From Flavobacterium sp. (GTDB taxonomy: Bacteria > Bacteroidota > Bacteroidia > Flavobacteriales > Flavobacteriaceae), in NCBI GenBank assembly GCA_023251135.1, contig JAHEZJ010000028.1, positions 32,183 to 96,182 on the forward strand: a stretch of DNA of 64,000 nt. The letters run 5' to 3'. Both the position numbers and the translations under genes were made by a program. The notes beneath the pieces are model-generated. The model made no database searches. It was not told where the DNA came from and saw only the letters and a program-made list of their open reading frames with translations. Shown piece after piece: positions 25,083-33,892 of the stretch (position 1 is its first letter; each line of letters opens with the position of its first letter).

Positions 25083-25742
25083 ATGAATAAATACACAATT
25101 CTAAAATGGGAAAAGTTATTATTATGGCTCATCCCTCCTATCCTCAGAAAAAAAACACATTTTAACTGGCTCAATGTTTTACTCGCTCCACTTCGTATTA
25201 TATATGAAGAAACACTGTATAAAATGCAGCATACCGGTCAAGTCATTTATCTGGAAAAAGTATTGAACGAAACTTTTAACCCAACCAAAAGTTACAATCC
25301 CAATGCAAGTATAGAGCAAAAACGATTAGACCAATTAATTTACATAGATGAATCGGTAAAACCTACCATACAATATGTATACCTGCATAAAGAGTATTTC
25401 GAACCAGACAAGGTTTTACCGGATCTCACCATACTAAAAGGGGCCTTAAGGATTCCGTTACTAGAAGTTTTTAAACATAACGAATACGATAACAAAGACA
25501 ACAAACCGGTTTATCTCGCTCACCGTAAAGATTATACCAAAATAAACTATGCCAATTTCAGAGTCTTTATTCCTGAAAATCTAATCAAGAATCAGACTAT
25601 TCTTAGCCAGCCAAAGAAAGGCGAAACAGCATCAAATACAGCAGCTATTAATGTGACGGATAGCAAGTATCACAATCTGCTTAACTTTTACAAACTAGCC
25701 GGAAAGAGCTATGAAAGTTACGCTTACGGACCGGAAAAGTAA
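25083..25742 (+). CDS. Baseplate protein, gpI-like position
   Basis: 219 residues. Its N-terminus has an aromatic and hydrophobic helix (WEKLLLWLIPPILR, WLNVLLAPLRII) that could pack on the J-like wedge. The rest is mixed. It is 15 bp after the J-like gene and 53 bp before the fibre gene, the usual place of tail protein I, which joins wedge and fibre. The assignment is from position; sequence similarity to known gpI proteins is not evident by eye. Confidence 0.72.
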   Translation: MNKYTILKWEKLLLWLIPPILRKKTHFNWLNVLLAPLRIIYEETLYKMQHTGQVIYLEKVLNETFNPTKSYNPNASIEQKRLDQLIYIDESVKPTIQYVYLHKEYFEPDKVLPDLTILKGALRIPLLEVFKHNEYDNKDNKPVYLAHRKDYTKINYANFRVFIPENLIKNQTILSQPKKGETASNTAAINVTDSKYHNLLNFYKLAGKSYESYAYGPEK

Positions 25743-25795
25743 ACAATAGCAACACAAACAACTTAAAAAACAACAGTCCTTTAAATTAATAAAAA

Positions 25796-28009
25796 ATGAA
25801 AAAAGTAAATTTTAATCATTCAGGAGGTTTTCCTCTCGAACAGGAAACTTTAGAAAGACTTCAAGCAGCCGATAAATCTGAATTATACGAAGCCTTAAAG
25901 GCGCATCTTAGCCTCGATATCGCTTTTAATTATATTTTAGCCTCCCCTAAAAATGGCACAAAAGGCCTGGCAATTATACATCAGAACGAAAAAGATTCTC
26001 AAGGCAAAGTAGAAAGGCGCGGAATCTTATACCCTATTAACCCAGGGACGGATGCAGGTTACCTAAAAACTACGCGAAGCGGTACCAATTTGGTATATGG
26101 CGATGGAACATCTCAAACGGCTTATTTTGATTATGAAGCACAATACATCAGTCAAACCGAATACGATACTGCGGATAAAAGTGGTACCAATAATACTGAA
26201 TCCTCAACAGTTTATTATTATGAACTGAAAAATTTCAGAAAGGTTATGGATCTTGCAACTCTTGAAGCAATTCTTGCCGGATTGGATAATAGCGTTAAAG
26301 CCAATACCAAGGCAATAGGTGAAAACGCCACTGCAATTGGGGAAATAAAACAAAACTATCTTCCTCGTGACGGTTCAAAGTCTATGACAGGAAATTTGAC
26401 TGTAGATGGAAAGCTCTATTTAAACAATACAAATTCCGCAAACTCTGATGGTTCTATACTAGTGCTAGACAGTTCAAATCAGGTTATTAAAGGAAATTCC
26501 TTAATCAACCCTTTACTTAACAGTGTCACAGATTTGGTTAACCGTGTTATAGAATTAGAGAAGAAACAAAAATCGGCCATCCCTGAGGGAATGATTGCTA
26601 TTTGGGGCAAACCGGCGCCATTTCCTGAAGGTTGGATAGAGTATGTAGGCCTTAGAGGAAGAATGCCTTTTGGTCTTAATCCTAATGATTCTGAATTTTC
26701 ACAATTAGGACATTCCGGAGGAGAAAAAAATAAGAAACTGACAATTGATGAACTTCCAAAAATAAGTCCGGTAAATGGTCGAGCTTTTAGGAAAGGAGGC
26801 TCTTGGGGAAGTAATAAAGGAGTAACAATTGGGGATTATGACGGTGGCGATTTTTTAGATGGCGAATTAATAAAACCTTTTGGAGGAGATCAGGAGTTTA
26901 GTTTAATGAATCCCTACAAAGTTGTTCATTTCATTCAATACGTAGGACTTTCAGGCGACACAACAAAACCCACAAGCCCGACCAATTTAAAGGTATCCGA
27001 CATTGCTTCTACAAGTTTAACCTTAAGCTGGACTGCGGCAACGGATAATGTCGCTATTGATAAGTATCTTGTCTCTGTAAACAACGGTACAGCAGTCCCG
27101 GTAAACGGCAATTTACTTTCCTATAATGTAATCGGATTATCCCCGGGAACATTATATAGTTTTAAAGTCTTTGCACAAGATGCTGCAGGAAATGTATCCA
27201 ATCCGAGTCTTACGATAAATGAGTCAACAGCACTATTGATCGAAAAACCTTCTTATATTACCTGTTACTCATCGGGAGAGAACAAAATAACAATTGAATG
27301 GGATCTTCCACCTCGTTCTAGTGGAGCTTCTTATTATGAGGTATGGAGACGAACGGCGGGCGGAACTTCAGCATTAATTGCGACAAGTACTAGCCTCTCT
27401 TATCTTGATACAGGCTCTTATGACACAACTTATTTTTATAAAGTACGAGCAGTTAATAGCTCTGGTAATGTATCAGATTTCACTATTGAAGAATCAGCAA
27501 CCACAGAACCTAGAGTTATTTCCTGTTTTGATGTAGAATCATTGGTTACAATGGCATCAGGCCAATCTAAAAAACTAAAAAATATTGTAGTTGGCGACAA
27601 GCTTCAAGGATTCTCTTTCCCAAATGAGATTGACGAATCTGAAGGTGATTATTTTTTATGGAATGGAAAATTAAATGAAGCTGTCAAAGCAGAAGTAACT
27701 GTAGTCAATAAAAGAACCAGTATTCAGCCGGATTACTACGAAATTAAAGCGGCCGATGTTGTCATTAAAGCTACAGGGGAACATCCATTACTAATTACGG
27801 AAGATGGTGAAAACCTTAAATGGGTAAGTACTAAAAACGTACTACAAAACATGTCTTTGGTTGATAAACTCGGAAAAACTAAACCTGTCGAATCGATCTT
27901 ATTCAAAGAAGAGCCACTAGAAGTAGCGCTATTAGATGTTGAGGAGGTGGACAATTATGTTATTTCAGGAATAATTGTTCATAACAGTAAACCTGCCGAC
28001 CCAAGATAA
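25796..28009 (+). CDS. Collar/fibre protein with two FN3 domains and a C-terminal intein-like Hint domain
   Basis: 737 residues. Residues 1-200 are fibre-like with a coiled stretch. Residues about 260-385 form a tail-collar domain (GMIAIWGKPAPFPEGW, NPYKVVHFIQYVG). Residues about 390-480 and 484-572 are fibronectin type III domains. Residues 577-730 form a Hint domain: Cys577 (SCFDVESLV) at the N-splice position, ATGEHPLLI as the TxxH-like block, and a C-end VALLDVEEVDNYVISG with H729-N730 followed by Ser731. No homing endonuclease is present. Only seven residues follow Asn730. The Hint part may cleave or splice the fibre tip; all key residues are present. Confidence 0.87.
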   Translation: MKKVNFNHSGGFPLEQETLERLQAADKSELYEALKAHLSLDIAFNYILASPKNGTKGLAIIHQNEKDSQGKVERRGILYPINPGTDAGYLKTTRSGTNLVYGDGTSQTAYFDYEAQYISQTEYDTADKSGTNNTESSTVYYYELKNFRKVMDLATLEAILAGLDNSVKANTKAIGENATAIGEIKQNYLPRDGSKSMTGNLTVDGKLYLNNTNSANSDGSILVLDSSNQVIKGNSLINPLLNSVTDLVNRVIELEKKQKSAIPEGMIAIWGKPAPFPEGWIEYVGLRGRMPFGLNPNDSEFSQLGHSGGEKNKKLTIDELPKISPVNGRAFRKGGSWGSNKGVTIGDYDGGDFLDGELIKPFGGDQEFSLMNPYKVVHFIQYVGLSGDTTKPTSPTNLKVSDIASTSLTLSWTAATDNVAIDKYLVSVNNGTAVPVNGNLLSYNVIGLSPGTLYSFKVFAQDAAGNVSNPSLTINESTALLIEKPSYITCYSSGENKITIEWDLPPRSSGASYYEVWRRTAGGTSALIATSTSLSYLDTGSYDTTYFYKVRAVNSSGNVSDFTIEESATTEPRVISCFDVESLVTMASGQSKKLKNIVVGDKLQGFSFPNEIDESEGDYFLWNGKLNEAVKAEVTVVNKRTSIQPDYYEIKAADVVIKATGEHPLLITEDGENLKWVSTKNVLQNMSLVDKLGKTKPVESILFKEEPLEVALLDVEEVDNYVISGIIVHNSKPADPR

Positions 28010-28017
28010 TAAATTCC

Positions 28018-28052
28018 AGTACTCTTTTGGGGAATTTCTTCAAAAGAGTACT
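28018..28052 (+). terminator. Perfect hairpin between fibre and membrane-protein genes
   Basis: A 12-bp perfect stem (AGTACTCTTTTG / CAAAAGAGTACT) with an 11-nt loop lies 9 bp after the fibre stop. No T run follows, so it may reduce read-through or protect mRNA ends rather than terminate fully. Confidence 0.5.
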
Positions 28053-28082
28053 TATCCCAAACCTCTTAACCTAAAAAACGCT

Positions 28083-28547
28083 ATGAAAATTGTAAAATTT
28101 ATTTTTACAGCTTCAGCATTGCTGTGGCTTTTTATAACCATCCTGATCATGGCCCAAATAGCGGCCTTGCTAATTCCGATACGCCTTATCTCAAAAAAAC
28201 ATTACACCGAATGGATCCTCTTTACATTTGCCTTAATCTGCTCTTTTGGCGTTTACCCCATTTCTTTTATCTATGCCGCCATCAAATGGAAAGGCTTTCT
28301 AAATTATTTAAGAAAACTCAGTTTAAGTATTGATATCAGTGGAAATATGGTCGCCGGGGCCTTACTAAATGATAATTTTATTACCCCCGCTTCCGTCCAT
28401 AAATTTGGTATTGTCCAGGAAACCATTAGCGATAATTTAGGTGAAAATGAAAGAGACAATACATTATCAATTTTCGGAAAAAGATTTACCAACCTGCTTG
28501 GTGTAATTGATTTTGATCATGCCAAAAAATCTATAGTAGAAGATTAA
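28083..28547 (+). CDS. Membrane protein preceding the holin
   Basis: 154 residues from the ATG at 28083 (MKIVKFIFTASALLWLF); a longer in-frame start at 27975 lies inside the fibre gene and would bury the first membrane segment. Two hydrophobic segments (about residues 6-35 and 47-65) are followed by a soluble C-terminal part. It is 18 bp before the holin gene. The family is unknown, and association with lysis or membrane anchoring is inferred. Confidence 0.75.
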   Translation: MKIVKFIFTASALLWLFITILIMAQIAALLIPIRLISKKHYTEWILFTFALICSFGVYPISFIYAAIKWKGFLNYLRKLSLSIDISGNMVAGALLNDNFITPASVHKFGIVQETISDNLGENERDNTLSIFGKRFTNLLGVIDFDHAKKSIVED

Positions 28548-28565
28548 CACAAAACCAAAAAAGCG

Positions 28566-29036
28566 ATGATGCATAAAATTTCGGAATATTCAAATGAACT
28601 AAAATTAGTACTTTATGGAATTTTTGTCTACTTGGAAATGGATGCAGAAATTGTTAAAGTACTCTTTTATCTAATGGTATTGGACACCTTTTTGGGCGTT
28701 GTCAAAACCATAGTGCTAAACAATCCCTTTAGCTTTAAAAAATTAGCGCTGGGATTTGTATCCAAGCTGGCCGTATTGCTGATACCAACAGCTTTGGCGT
28801 TAATGAGCAAAGGACTCAATTACAACTTTAAATGGTTTGTCACTATCGTAATGGATTTACTGATCGTGAGTGATGGAATTTCAATCATCAGCAATATAAT
28901 TGCTATAAAAACAAAAAAAGAAGTCGAGAATTTCGACGCAATGACCCTGATTTTAAAATCGATAAGAAATCGTTTAATACAGCTTTTTAAAAGAATCCTA
29001 ATCACCATTGACCCCAGATACCATGTAGAAGAATAG
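28566..29036 (+). CDS. Phage holin family protein (Phage_holin_4-like)
   Basis: 156 residues with four hydrophobic segments. The pattern LFYLMVLDTFLGVVKTI, PFSFKKLALGFVSKLAVLLIP and MDLLIVSDGISIISNI matches the phage holin / toxin-secretion holin family (pfam05105 type). It ends with a basic C-terminus. It is the last gene of the tail cluster and would permeabilise the inner membrane so that the M15 peptidase can reach the wall. ATGATG gives two possible starts (28566 or 28569). Confidence 0.85.
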   Translation: MMHKISEYSNELKLVLYGIFVYLEMDAEIVKVLFYLMVLDTFLGVVKTIVLNNPFSFKKLALGFVSKLAVLLIPTALALMSKGLNYNFKWFVTIVMDLLIVSDGISIISNIIAIKTKKEVENFDAMTLILKSIRNRLIQLFKRILITIDPRYHVEE

Positions 29037-29099
29037 ATTCAGGATACTACGTTCATTTTATTAAAACAACTATCGAAATAAACAATTACAAATCAAAAA

Positions 29100-29124
29100 C
29101 CCCTCTTACAAACCGTAAGAGGGG
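29100..29124 (-). terminator. Terminator of the B12 operon (reverse strand)
   Basis: CCCCTCTTAC pairs perfectly with GTAAGAGGGG (29100-29109 and 29115-29124). Read on the minus strand the hairpin is followed by TTTTTGATTTG. It is 44 bp after the last gene of the B12 unit and separates it from the holin gene. Confidence 0.85.
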
Positions 29125-29167
29125 CTATATCTATTCATTTTACATATTACATTTCACATCTCACACC

Positions 29168-31435
29168 TTACTTCTTAATAAATTTCTGAACATAATTTGC
29201 TTTATCAGTCACTATATTGATGATGTACATTCCATTAACAAAATCGCTAACATTGATCTGGTTGTTATTGAATTGGAGATTTATTGATTTCCCTGAAATA
29301 TCATAAACTGTTACGTTCAACACCTCGTCTTCAGTTCTAATGTTCAACACCTCAGAAACCGGGTTTGGATAAACTGCCAGTTCTAATTTCGTAAATTCAC
29401 CTGTTCCTAAATTACTTGTTGTATTGACTGTAATTGATTTTTCAACGAGTTTACCATTTGAATTAAAACGAATCACCACTGTTGCATTCCCCAAAGTTTT
29501 TGGTGTCAGAACCAATTCGTCATTTACATTTATGAGTGCAGAAACAACATCTGTATCACTAACTGACTTTATGGATTTCACGATCGCAACCGACAAATTA
29601 TCAGCATCTGAAACAATATTTTTTAAATCGATTACCGTTGGTTCTTTGATTGAAACCTCCGAAGGCAAAGTAGTACTCACTACAGGTGCTGTATTATCCG
29701 GAAAAACTGTCGTTCCGGGAAACCAATAATAATCGTCCAAAACTTTTGTCTGGATTAAGTTTCCTGCAGTATCAAAAGTATGAACCCAGTTTTTCTGAAA
29801 ATGCGGTCCAAATCCGTTTTCTGTAGTATTGACAATCAATTCATCTAAAACCGGATCGATACGTAAGGCCGCACCATAAGGAATCTGTTTAAAAGCATCC
29901 GTTTGTCCCGGAATCGTTGCAAAATTCTCATTAAAGCTTTTTGAAGCAACATCAAATTTGACAATTTTTGTTCCTGAAGTAAACGAATTAACAGAATTCA
30001 TCCAATACAAAGCATTTTGCTGAGTGCTGTAGGTAAAACTTCCTGCATTCCAGGCTCCCCAGGATCCTAAATATTTAGTGGTAGGAATTGCATATTCTGT
30101 TAGCGTAAAAGCTGTCGCATTAATATTGATTAGTTTCTGATCCTGAATTGCCCATACACTTCCGTCTTTGGCCTGAACTACCGAGTGAAATTTCCCTGTA
30201 ATTGTCTTAACCAAAGTATTATTAGCAGGGTCAATTACCAAAACTCCTCCATTTTGCGAAACTGCAAATACGTACTGAGAAGTACGAATCATGTTGCCTA
30301 TTTGCCCAACACTGCTTGTACCGGTTATTACAGTTCCCACTTTTAGGTTGGCAATATCAAAAAGAAAAATTCCTTTTGAGGTACCAATATATCCTGTATT
30401 TTCGTTCACTCCTACAAAAGAACGTCCGTCTCCTCCTCCAATATTGGCGAATCCGGCAATTTTTTTCATGTTTTGTGCATTGGCAACAACCAATCGGCCG
30501 CCAGGGCTGAAATTTTGATCACTTCCGCTTGCTGCCTGTTTTGAGATAAAATAAAATTTATCGCCATAAACTGTTCCATAACAAGTCGTAACACCAAAAG
30601 TTTCATTGTTGTTTGCTGTGCTATAAATTCGGTAATTAACGCTACCGCTCTTATTAATAAAATTCACGGAACCATTAGTGTGCCCAAACCAGTCCTCGTT
30701 TACCATAAAATAACCGTTGGTAAAATCAGTAGCCTCTACATAAGGTCCAACAGGGGTAAAAGTTCCTGCAAGAGGCAGTACATTCTTCGATGGTGCATAA
30801 TTCCATACATCCCAGGAACCATTTTCTAAAACACGTGCAGAAGCTCCTGTGCTAATAGAACCGAAATTAGTATCAGCAGGATTTTTTCCCCAATACGACC
30901 ATTCGCCATTCGTCCATCCAGACTGCCAGTGGTCATTCGTATCTATCGCTTTGTAGTTATCAAAATCGTAAGCCGTTGTATTCACAAAGCCGTTTGCAGG
31001 ATAAAGAGGATACGTATAATCTATGCCTTTATAAAGTCCGATCGTTTTTACTCCGTCTAAATCAAAGCCAAGTCCTCCTACCGTTGCTCCTGTTTGCGTT
31101 CCCTTATACAATAGTGCGAAAAAACGACGATCTGTTTTTAATATCGCTTTCAACATGTCTTCACCTGTTGCAGTACCGTCCCATCTGAATCCCCAAATCA
31201 AGGCATCGGTATTTTTACCATCATTCCACTGCACTACAAATGCTGCTTTATTAGAACCGGTACCTACCCAATACTGAATATCGTCAAAAGTTGTTACAGC
31301 CCCCACACTTTTACCAGCCCCGTTTTTTGCTGCTGCATTTTGTTTACTATCACGAGAGAATCTATCTCCCGGTATTACCTGTCCACGCATAAAAAATGCA
31401 AAAAGTAACATCAACAACAAGTAATTTTTCTTCAT
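29168..31435 (-). CDS. Secreted beta-propeller protein with type IX sorting domain (DUF5074-type, B12 locus)
   Basis: 755 residues. A signal peptide (LLLMLLFAFFMRGQ) is followed by a domain with DDIQYWVGTGSNKAAFVVQW and GFRWDG (residues 50-90). A beta-propeller at about 290-570 follows (GRLVVANAQNMKKIAGF, NNTLVKTITGKFHSVVQAKDG). The C-terminal 80 residues are a type IX sorting domain (LAVYPNPVSEVLNIR, then YDISGKSI, ending VQKFIKK). It is the last gene of the riboswitch-controlled operon, so a role in cobalamin capture on the surface or in the medium is likely. Confidence 0.82.
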   Translation of the reverse strand: MKKNYLLLMLLFAFFMRGQVIPGDRFSRDSKQNAAAKNGAGKSVGAVTTFDDIQYWVGTGSNKAAFVVQWNDGKNTDALIWGFRWDGTATGEDMLKAILKTDRRFFALLYKGTQTGATVGGLGFDLDGVKTIGLYKGIDYTYPLYPANGFVNTTAYDFDNYKAIDTNDHWQSGWTNGEWSYWGKNPADTNFGSISTGASARVLENGSWDVWNYAPSKNVLPLAGTFTPVGPYVEATDFTNGYFMVNEDWFGHTNGSVNFINKSGSVNYRIYSTANNNETFGVTTCYGTVYGDKFYFISKQAASGSDQNFSPGGRLVVANAQNMKKIAGFANIGGGDGRSFVGVNENTGYIGTSKGIFLFDIANLKVGTVITGTSSVGQIGNMIRTSQYVFAVSQNGGVLVIDPANNTLVKTITGKFHSVVQAKDGSVWAIQDQKLININATAFTLTEYAIPTTKYLGSWGAWNAGSFTYSTQQNALYWMNSVNSFTSGTKIVKFDVASKSFNENFATIPGQTDAFKQIPYGAALRIDPVLDELIVNTTENGFGPHFQKNWVHTFDTAGNLIQTKVLDDYYWFPGTTVFPDNTAPVVSTTLPSEVSIKEPTVIDLKNIVSDADNLSVAIVKSIKSVSDTDVVSALINVNDELVLTPKTLGNATVVIRFNSNGKLVEKSITVNTTSNLGTGEFTKLELAVYPNPVSEVLNIRTEDEVLNVTVYDISGKSINLQFNNNQINVSDFVNGMYIINIVTDKANYVQKFIKK

Positions 31436-31457
31436 ATTATATTTAATTTAAATTCTA

Positions 31458-32669
31458 TTATTTAAGGTATAAGTCGTAAGCCCCGGCTACATCTGTAGAA
31501 ACTTCTCCCAGCCAGCCTGCTTCCTGATTGATTGCGGTATGTATTTTAACAAAGTCGATTCCCGGAAGTTTTACATATTTTCCGCTTTTGTCTACAGCCC
31601 AGGAAATATCGATATTAGAGCCTTCGTCGCCATTTGGTGCATTATCAGCATAGCCAAAATCAAAGCCTTTGCCTACCCAATAACTTCCGGTACCGCTTTG
31701 ATCGTAATAATTATCTTTAATTTTGGTTCCTTTGAGCGTATAGGAAGCCTCCGCAATCCACAGTGGATAATAACTTTGTTCGTGAAATCCATTTTTGGTT
31801 TTGTATCCTGAACCTCCCTGATTGTCTTCCCATTTAATGTACTGTACATCTGTTTGCCAAAAATCCTGGCCTGCAACAGGTTGTTTGTTCGGATCCGGTT
31901 TAAAATAGGTGATACTGTAATTCTTCAGGGTTGTATTTTTAAAGTATTCACTTCCGGCTATTTCGTACCATTCGTCTTCATCGGGCTTTCCGTTTTTATT
32001 TTTATCGTAAGCCACCTGAATAATTCCGGGTTCACAAGATCCTGAACGTCCTTCAGCAGCATCGTTAGCCCAAAAAGCATTTCCCAGAACTTTGAAATCG
32101 CGGCCATTCATGTTTGGAATCGTATGGTCGAAACCAAATACAACATAACCTCCAAACCCTCCTAAAGAAATCATTGACGCATTTGAACCTACAAGCGATT
32201 TCTTAGCGGCATTAATCAGATTGCTTTCGGTATTTCCGGGTGCATACAACGGAAGTTCGTTTGTAAACTGACCTACTCCGGGACGAAATTCGAACACATT
32301 AGAGATGTACTTGTTATAAGTTCCAGTCTCTTTTGTTACATTGATCGAAGACTGATAGGTTTTTACAACTCCGTTGGTCTCCACTTTTAAGGTCAAGGGA
32401 TAGCTCTTTAAATACGGACTGATAAAATCCAGTTGAAGGCTTTCTGAAATGACAGAATCTTTAATGCTCCAGGTTAGTTTTGAATTAGCGGACATTTTCA
32501 GATCAATGTTCAGTACTTTAAAACGGTCGATCGTATAGGATTCTTTTAGTGTTTCTCCCGGATTTTCATTTCCCGAATCCTCTTCCCGATCCGATCCACA
32601 GGAGATAAATCCCAGTAAGAGGGTTAACACTAGTGTGCATTTTAAAAGTGCAAAAGGGGTTCTTTTCAT
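31458..32669 (-). CDS. Surface lipoprotein of the B12 operon
   Basis: 403 residues. The signal peptide ends at LLLGFISC with lipid Cys24, followed by GSDREED, an acidic surface-export signal. The body contains FGGYVVFGFDHTIPN and GRDFKVLGNAFW, and a segment with the calcium-loop-like DKNKNGKPDEDEW (residues about 225-237). Proteins of this type accompany cobalamin receptors in Bacteroidetes, and some are named BtuH-like. Located 22 bp before the propeller gene. Surface cobalamin binding is inferred from the locus. Confidence 0.75.
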   Translation of the reverse strand: MKRTPFALLKCTLVLTLLLGFISCGSDREEDSGNENPGETLKESYTIDRFKVLNIDLKMSANSKLTWSIKDSVISESLQLDFISPYLKSYPLTLKVETNGVVKTYQSSINVTKETGTYNKYISNVFEFRPGVGQFTNELPLYAPGNTESNLINAAKKSLVGSNASMISLGGFGGYVVFGFDHTIPNMNGRDFKVLGNAFWANDAAEGRSGSCEPGIIQVAYDKNKNGKPDEDEWYEIAGSEYFKNTTLKNYSITYFKPDPNKQPVAGQDFWQTDVQYIKWEDNQGGSGYKTKNGFHEQSYYPLWIAEASYTLKGTKIKDNYYDQSGTGSYWVGKGFDFGYADNAPNGDEGSNIDISWAVDKSGKYVKLPGIDFVKIHTAINQEAGWLGEVSTDVAGAYDLYLK

Positions 32670-32746
32670 TTTTTTCTAATTTTTAATCGTGTAGGATTGC
32701 TGAGGTACAGCAAACTAAATTTCTGATGCGTATAACATTTCACATC

Positions 32747-33892
32747 TCACTTTTTAGTTATAAAAGCAATATGAGCAGGAATATTTCCGGCTGTTGTTTT
32801 CCATTTTAATTTTCCTTCGGGAGTAAAACAGTAGATATAACCTGTTACCACATAGTTTTGGGCATCGGTAACATATATTTCTTTTGTTTCAGGATTCACC
32901 TGTAAACCATAAGGAATCATGATCTGCTTGTCGGTACCATCCGTAATAATTTTATCGTTAATGACTTTTTTGGTCTTTGTATCTAATATTCCGTAAGAAA
33001 CTTTATTGCTATTGGTGAGATAGCTCCACGAGACACTGTAGAAATAGAGCAAATCATCGACGAGACAGGTTGCCGAAACCGGAATATTAAGCTGCATTTT
33101 CTTCTCGTCTGTTTTCGTATCGATCACAAAAAGATTGGAAGGTGTGTTGTAATAATCGCCTCGCGAACTCACATAAATATCTCCTCTACTGTCTACCTGC
33201 ATGCTATGAAGATTGATGCCTACATCTATTTTTTTTATTTCGGTAAAAGTTTCAAGATCGATAACCGACACGGTCCGGTCGTAATTAGGTACCCGGTAAC
33301 CTCCTGAATTTGCCACATACAATTTTCCGTTATGCACTACCATTTGCTCCGGCTGATACCCCACTGTTACTTTTCGTTTTATTTCTAAGGATGTCGTATC
33401 GATTTCGGCTACAAATCCAATTTCGGCATTCGGATCAATGGCAACGGGACCTGAATAGGAACTTACATAGGCTTTGTTTTTGTAAAAAGTGACATACCGA
33501 CAATTCGGAATGTCTATTTTTTTGATTCTTTTTGCCGTCCATTTGTCAATCACCTCTACTTTATTGGAACAGTTGATTACCGCATACACTTTATTTCCGT
33601 AAATTTTAATATCGTTCCCTACATCACCCAGTTCTTTTACGACTGTTGGGTTGCGTTCTGAGTAAATATCGGTGGTATAATTTCCGGTTCTGTAATTGAA
33701 TACATCAATACTGGCACGGTTCATTCCCATATTGCCTTCGTTTAAAAGATAAAATCCTTCTATGTTACCATCACCTCTGGGTGCTGCTACGCTTTTATCT
33801 GAAGACGGAAAAACAGTTTCTTCTTCCCTGCAGGAAACCAAAAGAAGGGCTACAAATAAAGTAAGCAGGAATTGGGTAGTTCTCTTTTTCAT
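32747..33892 (-). CDS. btuG: BtuG-like beta-propeller lipoprotein
   Basis: 381 residues. The signal peptide ends at LLVSC (Cys21) followed by REEE, a surface-export signal. Repeated propeller blades are visible (SIDVFNYRTGNYTTDI, KVEVIDKWTAKRIKKIDIPN, TVSVIDLETFTEIKKIDVG, NLFVIDTKTDEKKMQLNI). The order receptor, then propeller lipoprotein, matches BtuB-BtuG units of Bacteroides, where BtuG caps the TonB-dependent receptor and binds cobalamin with very high affinity. The start overlaps the receptor stop by 4 bases (ATGA), indicating coupled translation. Confidence 0.82.
   Translation of the reverse strand: MKKRTTQFLLTLFVALLLVSCREEETVFPSSDKSVAAPRGDGNIEGFYLLNEGNMGMNRASIDVFNYRTGNYTTDIYSERNPTVVKELGDVGNDIKIYGNKVYAVINCSNKVEVIDKWTAKRIKKIDIPNCRYVTFYKNKAYVSSYSGPVAIDPNAEIGFVAEIDTTSLEIKRKVTVGYQPEQMVVHNGKLYVANSGGYRVPNYDRTVSVIDLETFTEIKKIDVGINLHSMQVDSRGDIYVSSRGDYYNTPSNLFVIDTKTDEKKMQLNIPVSATCLVDDLLYFYSVSWSYLTNSNKVSYGILDTKTKKVINDKIITDGTDKQIMIPYGLQVNPETKEIYVTDAQNYVVTGYIYCFTPEGKLKWKTTAGNIPAHIAFITKK

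Noticed and set aside
3520-29036. Complete prophage
   Set aside because: No capsid, portal, terminase, integrase, replication or packaging genes occur between the two ends of the tail genes; genes left of the window could still change this.
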